From: Heliomarina baculiformis
GTDB lineage: Bacteria; Pseudomonadota; Alphaproteobacteria; Rhodobacterales; Rhodobacteraceae
Reading direction: 5' to 3'
DNA: 64,000 bases
NCBI RefSeq assembly: GCF_019966545.1
Contig: NZ_JAIMIC010000002.1
Coordinates: forward strand, 558,001 to 622,000
The notes beneath the pieces are model-generated. The model saw nothing but the letters and a program-made list of their open reading frames with translations, was not told the DNA's origin and did not search any database. The stretch's first letter is position 1. Every line of letters begins with the position of its first letter. Position numbers and translations under genes: made by a program. Below are positions 45,237-54,178 of this stretch, in pieces.

Positions 45237-46139
45237 ATGAGCGACTGGCTGGTTTCCCTCGAAGGCACCTCGGCCGGCCATCAGCTTGCGTTGTTTCTTG
45301 CCTTGCTCGCCGCGTTTCTTCACGCGGTCTTTGGCGCGCTGCAAAAGGGGCGGTACGATCCCTGGCTTTCACGCGGAGCCATCGACGTTTTCTATTGCCT
45401 GATGTCGATCCCGTTCGTGCTTTTCGTCGTGCCGTGGCCCGAGGCGCATATGTGGCCGATCTTTGCCGGGGCTTTTGTCATCCACCTGTTCTACAAGCTC
45501 CTGCAGGCGCAGGCCTATACCAAGGGCGCTTACACGGTGGTCTACCCGGTGGTGCGCGGCATGGGGCCACTGTTCACCGTCATCGGGGCCTATTTCATTT
45601 TCGGCGAGATCTTTGCGCCGATGCAGTGGATTGGCGTGGGGGTATTGCTGTCAGGGATCTTTGGTCTTGCGCTTTATAACCTGATCTTCCTTGTCTCGGA
45701 ACGCGACACGCTTTGGGCGGCGCTGGGGCTGGCGGTCATGACCGGGCTCTTCGTGGCGCTTTATACGACCTACGACGCCTATGGCATCCGCGCGACGGCC
45801 GATCCATTCACCTTCCTGTTCTGGTTCTTCATGCTCGACGGTCTGGTGATGCCGATCATCGGCTTTGTACGCTGGCGGCGCATGGACGCGCCGCCCAATC
45901 CCGGCCCGCTCTTGTTGCGTGGCTTTTTCGGCGGCATCGTGGCCTATTTTAGTTTCGGGTCGATCATGCTGGCCACCCGGCTGGACAAGGTGGGCGAAGC
46001 GGCGGTACTGCGCGAGACATCCACCGTTTTTGCCGCGTTGATCGGCTGGCTGGTGCTGAAGGAAACCGTGGGGCCGCGCCGGATCGCGCTGATGTCCCTG
46101 ATCGCGATTGGCGCGGTCATCGTAGAAATGGGAGGCTGA
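45237..46139 (+). CDS. EamA/DMT family transporter
   Basis: A 300-residue membrane protein with ten hydrophobic segments in two EamA-like repeats. Recognisable stretches are the first-repeat end YPVVRGMGPLFTVIGAYF near 102-119, and the second-repeat end AAVLRETSTVFAALIGWLVL near 255-274. The transported metabolite is unknown. It is followed 8 bp later by yciB, so the two probably form one transcript. Confidence 0.88.
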   Translation: MSDWLVSLEGTSAGHQLALFLALLAAFLHAVFGALQKGRYDPWLSRGAIDVFYCLMSIPFVLFVVPWPEAHMWPIFAGAFVIHLFYKLLQAQAYTKGAYTVVYPVVRGMGPLFTVIGAYFIFGEIFAPMQWIGVGVLLSGIFGLALYNLIFLVSERDTLWAALGLAVMTGLFVALYTTYDAYGIRATADPFTFLFWFFMLDGLVMPIIGFVRWRRMDAPPNPGPLLLRGFFGGIVAYFSFGSIMLATRLDKVGEAAVLRETSTVFAALIGWLVLKETVGPRRIALMSLIAIGAVIVEMGG

Positions 46140-46147
46140 GAGCCCGA

Positions 46148-46759
46148 ATGGCGAAGCAGAAGAAAGAGATCAACATCTGGTTGAAACAGGTGCTGGAGCT
46201 GGGGCCGCCGATCCTGTTTTTCCTGATCTACCTGCGCATCAAGGAAGACGTGTTTGTCTTTGGTGGCACGGAATATTCCGGGTTCATCGTCGCCACGCTG
46301 GTCTTTGTGCCGATCCTGCTGATCGCGATGGGTATCCTGTGGCAACTGACCGGCGAACTCAGCCGGATGCAGATTTTCACCGCCTTCATGGTCATCTTCT
46401 TTGGCGGGCTGACCGCGTGGTTCAACGACGAACGGTTCTTCAAGATGAAGACGTCCATCGTCTATGGCGTATTCGCCGTTCTGCTGGGCATCGGTCTGAT
46501 GCGTGGGCGATCCTATCTCGAATACGTGATGGGCGACATGATCCCCATGCGCGAGGCGGGGTGGATGCAGCTTACCCGGCGGCTCTGCATCTGTTTCGCG
46601 CTGCTCGCCATCGCGAATGAACTGGTGTGGAGAAACCTGTCCACCGATCTCTGGGTCAAGATCGAGACCTTCGGTTTCCCCATCATCCTGTTCCTGTTCC
46701 TCTGGGCGCAGATCGTCGCGCTTCAGGCGCATATGATCGACGAGGATGACAAGGCGTAG
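46148..46759 (+). CDS. yciB: Inner membrane-spanning protein YciB (septation protein A)
   Basis: A 203-residue protein of the YciB/IspZ family with five hydrophobic segments. Typical features are LELGPPILFFLIYL near 16-29, the GLTAWFNDERFFKMKTSIVY segment near 88-107, and WVRNLSTDLWVKIETFG-like C-terminal region (here VWRNLSTDLWVKIETFG). In E. coli it influences cell-envelope synthesis and division. It follows the EamA gene closely. Confidence 0.9.
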   Translation: MAKQKKEINIWLKQVLELGPPILFFLIYLRIKEDVFVFGGTEYSGFIVATLVFVPILLIAMGILWQLTGELSRMQIFTAFMVIFFGGLTAWFNDERFFKMKTSIVYGVFAVLLGIGLMRGRSYLEYVMGDMIPMREAGWMQLTRRLCICFALLAIANELVWRNLSTDLWVKIETFGFPIILFLFLWAQIVALQAHMIDEDDKA

Positions 46760-46767
46760 ACGCCTTG
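46750..46767. terminator. Short hairpin between yciB and gst
   Basis: CAAGGCG and CGCCTTG flank TAGA, which carries the yciB stop. The convergent gst stop is 5 bp further on. The stem is 7 bp and no U-run is seen. Confidence 0.4.
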
Positions 46768-46771
46768 CCCG

Positions 46772-47464
46772 TCATTTCTTGAAGAGCAGTTCCTGCGCGG
46801 ATTTGTCGGGCAGTTGCTTGCGCAGATCGGCATGCAGATCGCGCCCGCGCTGAACGCCTGGACGGGCGCTGACCGTGTCGAGCCAGCGCGCCATATGCGG
46901 CTTGTCCTCGATGGTCTGTTCCTGCCGCTTGTACAGATGCGCCCAAGGCCAGATCGCCATATCCGCGATGGTAAAGTCCGGCCCGGCGACGAATTCGTGC
47001 TCTGCTAACTGCTTGTCGAGAACGCCGTAAAGCCGCGCGACCTCGCTGCGATAGCGGCCCTGTGCATAGGGCAGCACCTGCGGCGGGTCCATGTCGGGGG
47101 CGTATTGCAGAAAGTGATGCGCCTGTCCGGCCATCGGACCCAGACCACCCATCTGCCACATCAGCCACTGGTCCACGGCAATCCGGTCCCGTTCACTCGT
47201 GCCACAGAACTTGCCGGTCTTGCGCGCGAGATATTGCAGGATCGCTCCGGATTCAAAAATCGAGATCGGCGCACCATCCGGCCCGTCAGAATCGATGATC
47301 GCGGGCATGCGGTTGTTCGGCGAAATCTTCAGGAACTCCGGCTTGAACTGGTCGCCTTTCTGGATGTTTACCAGATGCGTGTCATAGGCCAGCTCCATCT
47401 CCTCGAGCGCGATGGAAACCTTCCAGCCATTTGGTGTCGGCCAGAAATACAGATCGATTGTCAT
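46772..47464 (-). CDS. Glutathione S-transferase family protein (YfcG/Ure2p-like)
   Basis: A 230-residue protein with an N-terminal thioredoxin-fold domain (IDLYFWPTPNGWKVSIALEE; NKMPAI-type cis-Pro region here NNRMPAIID; SIFESGAIL for glutathione binding at about 70) and an all-helical C-terminal domain (WLMWQMGGLGPMAGQAHHF). The disulfide-bond oxidoreductase YfcG is the closest well-known type. Convergent with yciB; monocistronic. Confidence 0.9.
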   Translation of the reverse strand: MTIDLYFWPTPNGWKVSIALEEMELAYDTHLVNIQKGDQFKPEFLKISPNNRMPAIIDSDGPDGAPISIFESGAILQYLARKTGKFCGTSERDRIAVDQWLMWQMGGLGPMAGQAHHFLQYAPDMDPPQVLPYAQGRYRSEVARLYGVLDKQLAEHEFVAGPDFTIADMAIWPWAHLYKRQEQTIEDKPHMARWLDTVSARPGVQRGRDLHADLRKQLPDKSAQELLFKK

Positions 47465-47492
47465 GTCTCATCCCCGTTCTAATCGGGCGCGA

Positions 47493-48437
47493 TCATGACG
47501 CTTTCTGCGGCGCAAGCAAGGGCAGGGCAATGGCAGGGGGCGCAACAAGGCGTGACCAGCGGCGTGCTGGCGCATCCGGAACGGCCTGTTGCACCCGTTG
47601 CAGAGGCCAGCGGGCCGGGTTGCGCATCAGGTCGTTGTAAAAGCGCAGCGTGCCCGCGCGCGTATAGGTCGACCAGTGGCAGATGCGCCGCTCCGGGCTG
47701 CCCAGCGGCGCGCCGAGACGGTGCAGGTTGCCAAGGGTTTCGGTGCAATCCAGCTGCAGCGTCACCGCGTTCGGGGCCTTGAGACCCAGCCCGATGGCGC
47801 GGTCGCCGGGGACGGGGGGCGCGACCAACCGTTCGAACAGGAAATCGAACGTGTCGTTCTCGCGGCTGGTGATGTTGAAGAACTCGGTGGTTTGCCCGGC
47901 CGCCGTTTCCAGCGCCGCCTGGGCGGTTTCGCGATAGCTGGCCCCGGTCAGCGACACGATCCGCTGAATGGCATTGGCCGGCAGGTGATAGAGCGCCTGC
48001 AGTGCGATTTCTGTGCCCATCGAATGGGCAAGCACGTGAACGGGGCGGTCGGGGCCTTGGCGGCGCAGGTCATTCAGCAGCTGCGCCAGTGCCCGGCCTG
48101 CCTCGATGGCGCGGCGACGGGCGCTCCAGAGCGGGCCGCGCGCGTCCCAGCCAAAGGCGATGCCCAGACCTTCGTTTGTGTGGCCGGTGCCGAACCCAAG
48201 ATGCCGTGGCCAGCTCGGTGAGTGCCAGGGCCGATCGCGCGGGTGCATGGCCATGATGTGAAGGTGGGGGCAGTGATCCAGCATCCCGGGACGATACTTG
48301 TAGCCGTGGATCATCACGATGACCGGCTCGTCGCGGGTTGCCTCGGCGGTGACCTCGGCGAGGCGGCGGTAGAGGGGCTGAGTCCCGCAGTGCAGGCGCG
48401 GCTCGCTCCCCTTCGCATTGATCCTGATCAGCGGCAT
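47493..48437 (-). CDS. Alpha/beta hydrolase
   Basis: A 314-residue predicted serine hydrolase. The nucleophile S139 lies in LAHSMGTE (137-144 region), and the oxyanion segment is VIVMIHGYKYRPG near 39-51. A C-terminal His, perhaps in CHWSTY, completes the triad. The loop HPRDRPWHSPSWPRHLGFG is characteristic of a roseobacter subgroup annotated only as alpha/beta hydrolase. There is no signal peptide. ATG 48437 with GAGGTG upstream is preferred over a start 4 codons earlier. The substrate is unknown. Confidence 0.78.
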   Translation of the reverse strand: MPLIRINAKGSEPRLHCGTQPLYRRLAEVTAEATRDEPVIVMIHGYKYRPGMLDHCPHLHIMAMHPRDRPWHSPSWPRHLGFGTGHTNEGLGIAFGWDARGPLWSARRRAIEAGRALAQLLNDLRRQGPDRPVHVLAHSMGTEIALQALYHLPANAIQRIVSLTGASYRETAQAALETAAGQTTEFFNITSRENDTFDFLFERLVAPPVPGDRAIGLGLKAPNAVTLQLDCTETLGNLHRLGAPLGSPERRICHWSTYTRAGTLRFYNDLMRNPARWPLQRVQQAVPDAPARRWSRLVAPPAIALPLLAPQKAS

Positions 48438-48578
48438 CGCGCACCTCATACCAGATGTTGTGGCTGCTATCTGGCCGATGCGTATGACGTCGGGATGAAG
48501 CTATGGTTACGGCACCGTGACGATGTGGATTGGTGCCTTGACTTTCCGTCGCTGCGACAAGTAAAGGACACGCATGCT

Positions 48579-48632
48579 TCGTGGCGATTTGTTACCGGAT
48601 TGCGGGCCACGTTAAATATTCCGCTAAAAGGT
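48579..48632 (+). promoter_or_regulatory. SAM-II riboswitch
   Basis: The order of elements follows the SAM-II consensus. The P1 stem is CGTGGC (48580-48585) with GCCACG (48606-48611). GATTT opens the loop (48586-48590). ACC (48594-48596) can pair with GGT (48630-48632), and GCGG (48602-48605) with CCGC (48621-48624), forming the pseudoknot. TTAAATATT and the hallmark GCTAAAAGG complete it. The bases paired in the pseudoknot differ from the reference metX element that I remember but still pair, which is covariation. It lies 73 bp upstream of metZ, a classic SAM-II target in alphaproteobacteria. Confidence 0.85.
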
Positions 48633-48639
48633 CAGGATG

Positions 48640-48677
48640 AAAGGCCCCTTTCGCTTGACCGCGTCTGGGGTTTTTTT
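48640..48677 (+). terminator. Attenuator terminator in the metZ leader
   Basis: AAAGGCCCC (48640-48648) can pair, with two G-U pairs, with GGGGTTTTT (48667-48675), inside a run of seven T (48671-48677). AAAAGG of the riboswitch (48626-48631) could instead pair with CCTTT (48647-48651), breaking this stem. So SAM binding would favour termination and low SAM would allow read-through into metZ. Confidence 0.65.
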
Positions 48678-48704
48678 GTGCCCGAAGAAGGGCCGGAGGT
48701 CGAA

Positions 48705-49895
48705 ATGAGCGAGAACTGGAACAAACGAACGAAAGCCGTCCACGGGGGCGTGCGCCGCAGCCAGTATGGCGAAATGAGCGAAGCCATCTTTCTGACGCAG
48801 GGCTTTGCCTATGACAGTGCCGAGGCCGCCGAGGCGCGGTTCATCAAGACGGGGGATGACGAATTCATCTATGCCCGTTACGGCAACCCGACGGTGCGGA
48901 TGTTCGAGGAACGGATCGCGCTGCTTGAAGGGGCGGAAGATGCCTTTGCCACCGCTTCCGGCATGGCGGCTGTTTCCGGCGCCCTGACCTCGATGCTGAA
49001 GGCCGGGGATCACGTGGTTTCGGCCCGTGCGCTGTTTGGATCCTGCCTTTACATTCTCGAAGAGGTTCTGGGCCGTTACGGGGTCGAGGTGACCTTTGTC
49101 GATGGCACCGATCTTGACCAATGGCGCGACGCGATCCGCCCCGACACCAAGGCCGTGTTCTTTGAATCCGTGTCGAACCCGACGCTCGAAGTCATCGATA
49201 TCTCGGCGGTGGCCAAGCTGGCTCATGAGGTCGGTGCGCTGGTCCTTGTCGATAACGTCTTTGCTACGCCGGTCTTTTCCAAGGCGATTTCGCAGGGCGC
49301 GGACGTGGTTGTCTATTCCGCCACCAAGCATATCGACGGACAGGGTCGGGCGCTGGGCGGGGTGATCCTTGGCACGCGCGAGTTCATTCGCAAGACGGTC
49401 GAACCCTATATGAAGCACACCGGCGGCTCGATGAGCCCGTTCACCGCGTGGATCATGCTCAAGGGACTTGAGACCATGAGCCTGCGCGTCAAGGCGCAGG
49501 CCCAGTCGGCGCAGGCGATTGCCGAGGCGCTGGAGGGTGAGGCCGCGCTTGAGCGGGTGCTTTACCCTGGTCTCAAGGGCCATCCGCAGCATGACCTTGC
49601 CCAGAGCCAGATGGGGCAGGGCGGAACCGTCATTTCCTTTGAGCTGAAAGGTGGTCAGGAAGCTGCGTTCGCCTTCCTGAACGCGCTGGAAATCGTGCTG
49701 ATCTCGAACAACCTCGGCGATTCCAAATCGATCGTGACCCATCCGGCGACCACGACGCACCAGCGGCTTCCGGCGGATCAGAAGGAACTGCTGGGGATCA
49801 CCCCTGGCCTGATCCGGTTCTCGGTCGGAATTGAGGATACGGACGACCTGCTGGCCGATATCCGGCAGGCGCTTGTCGCCGCCTCGGCGCGGTAA
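48705..49895 (+). CDS. metZ: O-succinylhomoserine sulfhydrylase
   Basis: A PLP enzyme that makes homocysteine from O-succinylhomoserine and sulfide in methionine synthesis. The 396-residue protein has the PLP lysine K208 in SATKHIDGQGR, D183 in LVDNVFATP, and the YARYGNPTVRMFEERIA segment near 57-73. The C-terminal NLGDSKSIVTHPATTTHQRL is the usual substrate-binding loop. The start ATG 48705 has GGAGG upstream; the frame extends through the riboswitch and is not used there. Expression is predicted to be repressed by SAM through the upstream SAM-II element and terminator. Confidence 0.95.
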   Translation: MSENWNKRTKAVHGGVRRSQYGEMSEAIFLTQGFAYDSAEAAEARFIKTGDDEFIYARYGNPTVRMFEERIALLEGAEDAFATASGMAAVSGALTSMLKAGDHVVSARALFGSCLYILEEVLGRYGVEVTFVDGTDLDQWRDAIRPDTKAVFFESVSNPTLEVIDISAVAKLAHEVGALVLVDNVFATPVFSKAISQGADVVVYSATKHIDGQGRALGGVILGTREFIRKTVEPYMKHTGGSMSPFTAWIMLKGLETMSLRVKAQAQSAQAIAEALEGEAALERVLYPGLKGHPQHDLAQSQMGQGGTVISFELKGGQEAAFAFLNALEIVLISNNLGDSKSIVTHPATTTHQRLPADQKELLGITPGLIRFSVGIEDTDDLLADIRQALVAASAR

Positions 49896-50076
49896 TTCGC
49901 CTTCCGGGCGGCCATTTTCCCAAAAGATTGGCTGCCCGGTGGTACTTATCTGGTACAATGGTTGAAAGTTTTTGCGCCCGGCTTTGATCCGGGGATGGTT
50001 GCGAAGCGTACTGATTATATATTGGTAATCTGCATCTGCCGTACTTAGGTTTGGCTCGACTGCAAAGGGGACGCTG

Positions 50077-51180
50077 ATGAACATCCATATGCCGACGATC
50101 GAGGGTACGCCAGATCACGATGACGCAGCTGCGGCTCTGGACGTGCTGCGCGTCTGGGCATCCAAGGCGACCTATGCAGAGCTGGTCAATCTTGACCCCG
50201 CACTTGCGCGTGCGCTTGGCCGCCAGTCGAACATCGAATACCCGGTTCTGTCGCGCCATTACCCCGAAGAATTCACTGTCGATGCCGCCTACAAGGCGTC
50301 GCTGCCGGATTTACAGAACGGCCCATCCAGCCTGATCCGTGGCGCACGTCAGCAAATTCAGCATGTCGGTATTTCCAATTTCCGTCTGCCGATCCGCTTT
50401 CATACCCGCGACAACGGCGATCTGACGCTTGAAACCTCGGTCACCGGCACTGTCAGCCTTGAGGCTGACAAGAAGGGCATCAACATGAGCCGCATCATGC
50501 GCAGCTTTTATGCCCACGCCGACCGGACCTTCAGCTTTGGGGTGATCGAGGCGGCGCTGGATGATTACAAATCCGACCTCGAAAGCTTTGATGCGCGCAT
50601 CCAGATGCGGTTTTCCTTCCCGATGAAGGTGGACAGCCTTCGTTCCGGCCTGTCGGGTTACCAGTATTATGACATCGCGCTAGAACTGGTCGAAACTGAT
50701 GGCGTGCGTCAGAAGATCATGCACCTCGATTATGTCTATTCCTCGACCTGCCCCTGTTCGCTGGAACTGTCGGAACATGCGCGCGCGACGCGCGGTCAGC
50801 TGGCGACGCCGCATTCCCAACGCTCGGTTGCCCGAATTTCCGTTGCGCTGGAACCCGATGCGCAATGTCTCTGGTTCGAGGACCTGATCGATGCCTGCCG
50901 CCGCGCGGTGCCGACGGAAACGCAGGTGATGGTCAAGCGCGAGGATGAACAGGCCTTTGCCGAGCTGAACGCGGCCAACCCGATCTTTGTCGAAGATGCG
51001 GCGCGGCTGTTCTGCGAACAGTTGCTGGCCGATGCCCGGATCGGAGATTTCCGTATCGTGGCGAGCCATCAGGAAAGCTTGCACAGCCATGACGCGGTGT
51101 CGGTTCTGATCGAAGGCGACACGTTCGATGCACGCAACTTTGATCCCAAGCTGTTCTCGACCCTGATACATGTAGGGTGA
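50077..51180 (+). CDS. folE2: GTP cyclohydrolase FolE2
   Basis: Type IB GTP cyclohydrolase that opens folate (and queuosine) synthesis from GTP. It works with metals other than zinc and is often used when zinc is scarce. The 367-residue protein has typical segments VGISNFRLPIRF near 90-101, MRFSFPMKVDSLRSGLSGYQYYD (split around 175-197) and the metal Cys region YVYSSTCPCSLELSEHA near 220-236. AAAGGGG precedes ATG 50077. No zinc-dependent FolE is in this window. Confidence 0.94.
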   Translation: MNIHMPTIEGTPDHDDAAAALDVLRVWASKATYAELVNLDPALARALGRQSNIEYPVLSRHYPEEFTVDAAYKASLPDLQNGPSSLIRGARQQIQHVGISNFRLPIRFHTRDNGDLTLETSVTGTVSLEADKKGINMSRIMRSFYAHADRTFSFGVIEAALDDYKSDLESFDARIQMRFSFPMKVDSLRSGLSGYQYYDIALELVETDGVRQKIMHLDYVYSSTCPCSLELSEHARATRGQLATPHSQRSVARISVALEPDAQCLWFEDLIDACRRAVPTETQVMVKREDEQAFAELNAANPIFVEDAARLFCEQLLADARIGDFRIVASHQESLHSHDAVSVLIEGDTFDARNFDPKLFSTLIHVG

Positions 51181-51199
51181 CAACAACCGGAGAGGGGCC

Positions 51200-51592
51200 A
51201 TGTCCGAGCATATTATCGATGGTCATTGTCTCTGCGGAAATTGTCGGTTCGAGCTGACCGGGCCGCATCTCTGGGTTGGCCATTGTCATTGCGAAAGCTG
51301 TCGCCGGGCGACGGCCTCGCCATTTACCACGTGGGTCGGCCACAAGGACGGCAAGTGGCGTTGGACCGGGAATGAGCCGGTCACCTATCAAAGCAGTCCG
51401 GGGGCTGAACGGGGGTTCTGCGGCACCTGCGGGACGCCGATGTTCTATCGGACGGACCGCTACCCGGGTGAAACCCATTTTTATGCCGCACTGCTGCGGG
51501 CGGGGGCGGATGTGCAGCCTACGGACCATTATCACTCAGCGGAACAGGTGCCGTGGGTCGAACTTTCCGACCGGCTGCCACGACGACACTAA
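51200..51592 (+). CDS. GFA family protein
   Basis: A 130-residue zinc protein of the glutathione-dependent formaldehyde-activating (Gfa) fold. The zinc ligands are arranged as C10-x-C12-x2-C15, C29-x-C31-x2-C34 and C74-x2-C77, as in the family. Most members are not true formaldehyde enzymes, and the physiological role is unknown. It is 19 bp downstream of folE2 on the same strand with GAGAGG before its ATG, so co-transcription is likely. Confidence 0.88.
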   Translation: MSEHIIDGHCLCGNCRFELTGPHLWVGHCHCESCRRATASPFTTWVGHKDGKWRWTGNEPVTYQSSPGAERGFCGTCGTPMFYRTDRYPGETHFYAALLRAGADVQPTDHYHSAEQVPWVELSDRLPRRH

Positions 51593-51642
51593 ACGGAACA
51601 CCCGCGTGTCGCGTCGATTAGGTGACAGGAGGCCAGCGCGCG

Positions 51643-53139
51643 ATGCGGTCGCGCTTGACAGGGCGCATGCGCCAAGCCAAGCCTTCGCTCATGTTTGACC
51701 TGCGCCCTGTCGGCTATGTAATCGGCCTCTTAGTCGCCATTCTGGGCTTGACGATGTTCTTGCCAATGCTGATCGATCTGGCGCGCGGCGATGAGCATTG
51801 GCTTGTCTTTCTCGAAGCCGGGCTGGTCACGATCCTTATCGGCGGGCTGGTCGCCCTGTGCTGCGCCAATGGCGTGCAGGAAGGGCTGACGATCCAGCAG
51901 ACTTTTCTTCTGACCACCGGGGTCTGGGTGGCGCTGCCGATCTTTGGGGCGCTGCCCCTGATGATAGGCGCGACCGAGCTTAGTTTCACCGACGCTTATT
52001 TCGAGGCGATGTCCGGCATGACCACGACCGGATCGACTGTCATCACCGGCCTCGATTTCCTGCCGCATGGCCTGCTGCTCTGGCGCGGCATCCTGCAATG
52101 GTTGGGCGGTATCGGTATCATCGTGGTCGCCATGGTGTTCCTGCCCGAATTGCGGGTCGGGGGCATGCAGATTTTCCGCACCGAAGCCTTTGAAACCATG
52201 GGAAAGATCCTGCCTCGCGCGACCGAGATCGCAAAGCAGATCTCGGTCATCTACATCGCGCTGACGATGGCCTGCATGCTGTGTTACGCGGCGCTTGGCA
52301 TGTCCGCATTCGACGCGACCGTGCACGCGCTGACGACGATCTCGACCGGCGGTTTTTCGAACTATGACGCGTCTTTCGGCACCTTCTCGGGGCATATGGA
52401 ATACGTCGCGTCGATCTTCATGATCCTGGCGGCCCTGCCATTCGTGCGCTATGTGCAGCTTATCAACGGGCATCCGCTGAGCATCTGGCAAGACGTGCAG
52501 GTGCGGGGCTTTCTCTGGACCATTCTTGTACTCGTCGTGATCTCTACGGTCGTGCTGACGACAATCTTTCCGCACCATTGGGAACAGTCCATGCGCGAGG
52601 CGCTGTTCAACATCACCTCGATCATATCGGGCACTGGCTATGCGAGCGTCGATTACATGGGCTGGGGCCCGTTCATGATCTCGCTGTTCTTCTTTATCGG
52701 GTTGATCGGCGGCTGCGCGGGGTCGACCGCCTGTTCCGTCAAGATCTTCCGCTACCAGTTGCTTTTTGCCTCGATCAAGGTCCAGCTACAGCGGATCCGG
52801 ACGCCCCATGGGGTCTTTGTGCCGCGCTATGCGGGACGGCCCATTGATCAGGAAACATTGAATTCGGTGATCTCGTTCTTTGTTTTCTTTGTGGTAACCC
52901 TTGGTCTTGTATCCTGGGGTCTGGCGCTGACCGGGCTTGACATGATCACCGCCGTATCCGGTGCGGCAACAGCCATTGCAAACATCGGGCCGGGCCTGGG
53001 CGACAGGATCGGCCCGGCGGGGAACTTTGCAGGATTGAATGATACCGCCAAGTGGATCCTTGCCATCGCCATGCTGGTCGGACGGCTCGAGATCATGGCG
53101 GTATACGTCATCTTCACCGTGCCATTCTGGCGCGCGTGA
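51643..53139 (+). CDS. trkH: TrkH family potassium uptake protein
   Basis: The membrane subunit of the Trk K+ uptake system. The 498-residue protein has about ten or more transmembrane segments and four pore-loop repeats, the first visible as FEAMSGMTTTGSTVITG near 122-138 and the second around ALTTISTGGFSNYD. The third and fourth include SIISGTGYASVDYMGWG and AATAIANIGPGLG. ATG 51643 (MRSRLTGRMRQ) is taken with AGGAGG 10 nt upstream; a GTG 7 codons earlier is possible. The cytosolic regulator TrkA is not in the window. Confidence 0.93.
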   Translation: MRSRLTGRMRQAKPSLMFDLRPVGYVIGLLVAILGLTMFLPMLIDLARGDEHWLVFLEAGLVTILIGGLVALCCANGVQEGLTIQQTFLLTTGVWVALPIFGALPLMIGATELSFTDAYFEAMSGMTTTGSTVITGLDFLPHGLLLWRGILQWLGGIGIIVVAMVFLPELRVGGMQIFRTEAFETMGKILPRATEIAKQISVIYIALTMACMLCYAALGMSAFDATVHALTTISTGGFSNYDASFGTFSGHMEYVASIFMILAALPFVRYVQLINGHPLSIWQDVQVRGFLWTILVLVVISTVVLTTIFPHHWEQSMREALFNITSIISGTGYASVDYMGWGPFMISLFFFIGLIGGCAGSTACSVKIFRYQLLFASIKVQLQRIRTPHGVFVPRYAGRPIDQETLNSVISFFVFFVVTLGLVSWGLALTGLDMITAVSGAATAIANIGPGLGDRIGPAGNFAGLNDTAKWILAIAMLVGRLEIMAVYVIFTVPFWRA

Positions 53140-53146
53140 CGGTCTT

Positions 53147-53437
53147 TCAGTAGGCGTCTTTATAGATCGACTGGACCAGGTGTGTCTTGCACTTGGAATG
53201 GGCAGTGTTGATGATCAGGTACCATACGGTTTCACCCGGACGGCCCGCGCGCGAATATTCGCAATTGTCGGGCGAGGTCCACCACTGGCCCTTGTAATCG
53301 GCGGGCGGTAGCAGGTGCGAAGACGCGACTTTCATCTTTTTCGACGAGGCACGGCCGAACTTTTGGGATAGATCGGCAGAAGCGGGCAGAGCGGTCATTG
53401 CGACGATCAAAACGGCAGCAGCGAAAATCTTTAACAT
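53147..53437 (-). CDS. Secreted hypothetical protein, 96 aa
   Basis: A Sec signal peptide (MLKIFAAAVLIVAMTALPAS) is cleaved after ASA, near residue 21. The mature part is short and basic at its start (LSQKFGRASSKKMKVAS), with PADYKGQWWTSPDNCEYSR and two Cys that could pair. It ends LVQSIYKDAY. No family is recognised. ATG 53437 is used because an upstream extension would place the signal peptide internally. Convergent with trkH. Confidence 0.65.
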   Translation of the reverse strand: MLKIFAAAVLIVAMTALPASADLSQKFGRASSKKMKVASSHLLPPADYKGQWWTSPDNCEYSRAGRPGETVWYLIINTAHSKCKTHLVQSIYKDAY

Positions 53438-53626
53438 GCAAATTCTCCCGGTACGCGGCCCAACCCCCATTGGACCACGCAATCGTTTGAGTGGTGACAG
53501 AAACCGGAAAGCCCGCTCGGAACAGACTTTTCCATGGCTATAAACATGCCGACAAATTCAGGCATAATTGTGCTAAAAGCGGGGCCATGTCTTGGGAAAG
53601 CCAAGGCGCATGGGGAAGGAAGGTTA

Positions 53627-54091
53627 ATGCAGCGGTTGATGAACACCCCTCTGGGCCGTATCGCCATCGTGAGCGAGGAGGGCGCGATCACTGCATTGAA
53701 CTGGGTCGATGCCCAAGAACCCTTGCAGGATCAAGGCGATGCGCCGGAACTGATCGCGGCCGAAGAACAGTTGAACGCCTATTTCAAGCGGGGTTTGCGT
53801 GCCTTCGATCTGCCGGTCAGCGTCGCGGGCTCTGATTTCCAAAAGGCGGTCTGCGCCGAGATCGCAGCCATCCCCTTTGGCGAGACCCGACAATATGGCG
53901 AAATCGCCAAAAACCTTGGCATGCCCGCGCAGTCGGTTGGGCAGGCCTGCGGCGGCAACCCTGTGCCGATCATCATCCCCTGTCACCGCGTGCTCTCTGC
54001 ACGGGGCCTGGGAGGTTTTTCGGCCCGTGGCGGTATCGAGACCAAGGTGAGCCTGTTGCGTCATGAGGGGGCAGCAGGATTGCTGATCTGA
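53627..54091 (+). CDS. ogt: Methylated-DNA--protein-cysteine methyltransferase
   Basis: Repairs O6-methylguanine by transferring the methyl group to its own cysteine. The 154-residue protein has the acceptor C119 in IIIPCHRVL, the helix-turn-helix region GETRQYGEIAKNLGMPAQSVG at about 85-105, and the C-terminal GLGGFSARGGIETK. ATG 53627 follows GGAAGG. A longer frame from 53534 lacks support. Monocistronic. Confidence 0.93.
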   Translation: MQRLMNTPLGRIAIVSEEGAITALNWVDAQEPLQDQGDAPELIAAEEQLNAYFKRGLRAFDLPVSVAGSDFQKAVCAEIAAIPFGETRQYGEIAKNLGMPAQSVGQACGGNPVPIIIPCHRVLSARGLGGFSARGGIETKVSLLRHEGAAGLLI

Positions 54092-54178
54092 CACATATGC
54101 CGCTTCGCGGATGTCTGTTTATAATCTGTTAACCTCGTCGCAGTAGGCAGCCTGAAGGCAGATAAAAAAGGGGCTGTT

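Noticed and set aside
48418-48431. Near-match to an FNR box (TTGATCCTGATCAG)
   Set aside because: One mismatch, and it lies inside the first codons of the alpha/beta hydrolase gene, so coding constraint explains it.
48222-48704. 161-codon upstream extension of metZ
   Set aside because: It runs through the riboswitch and terminator and antisense to the hydrolase gene; the ribosome binding site and family start are at 48705.
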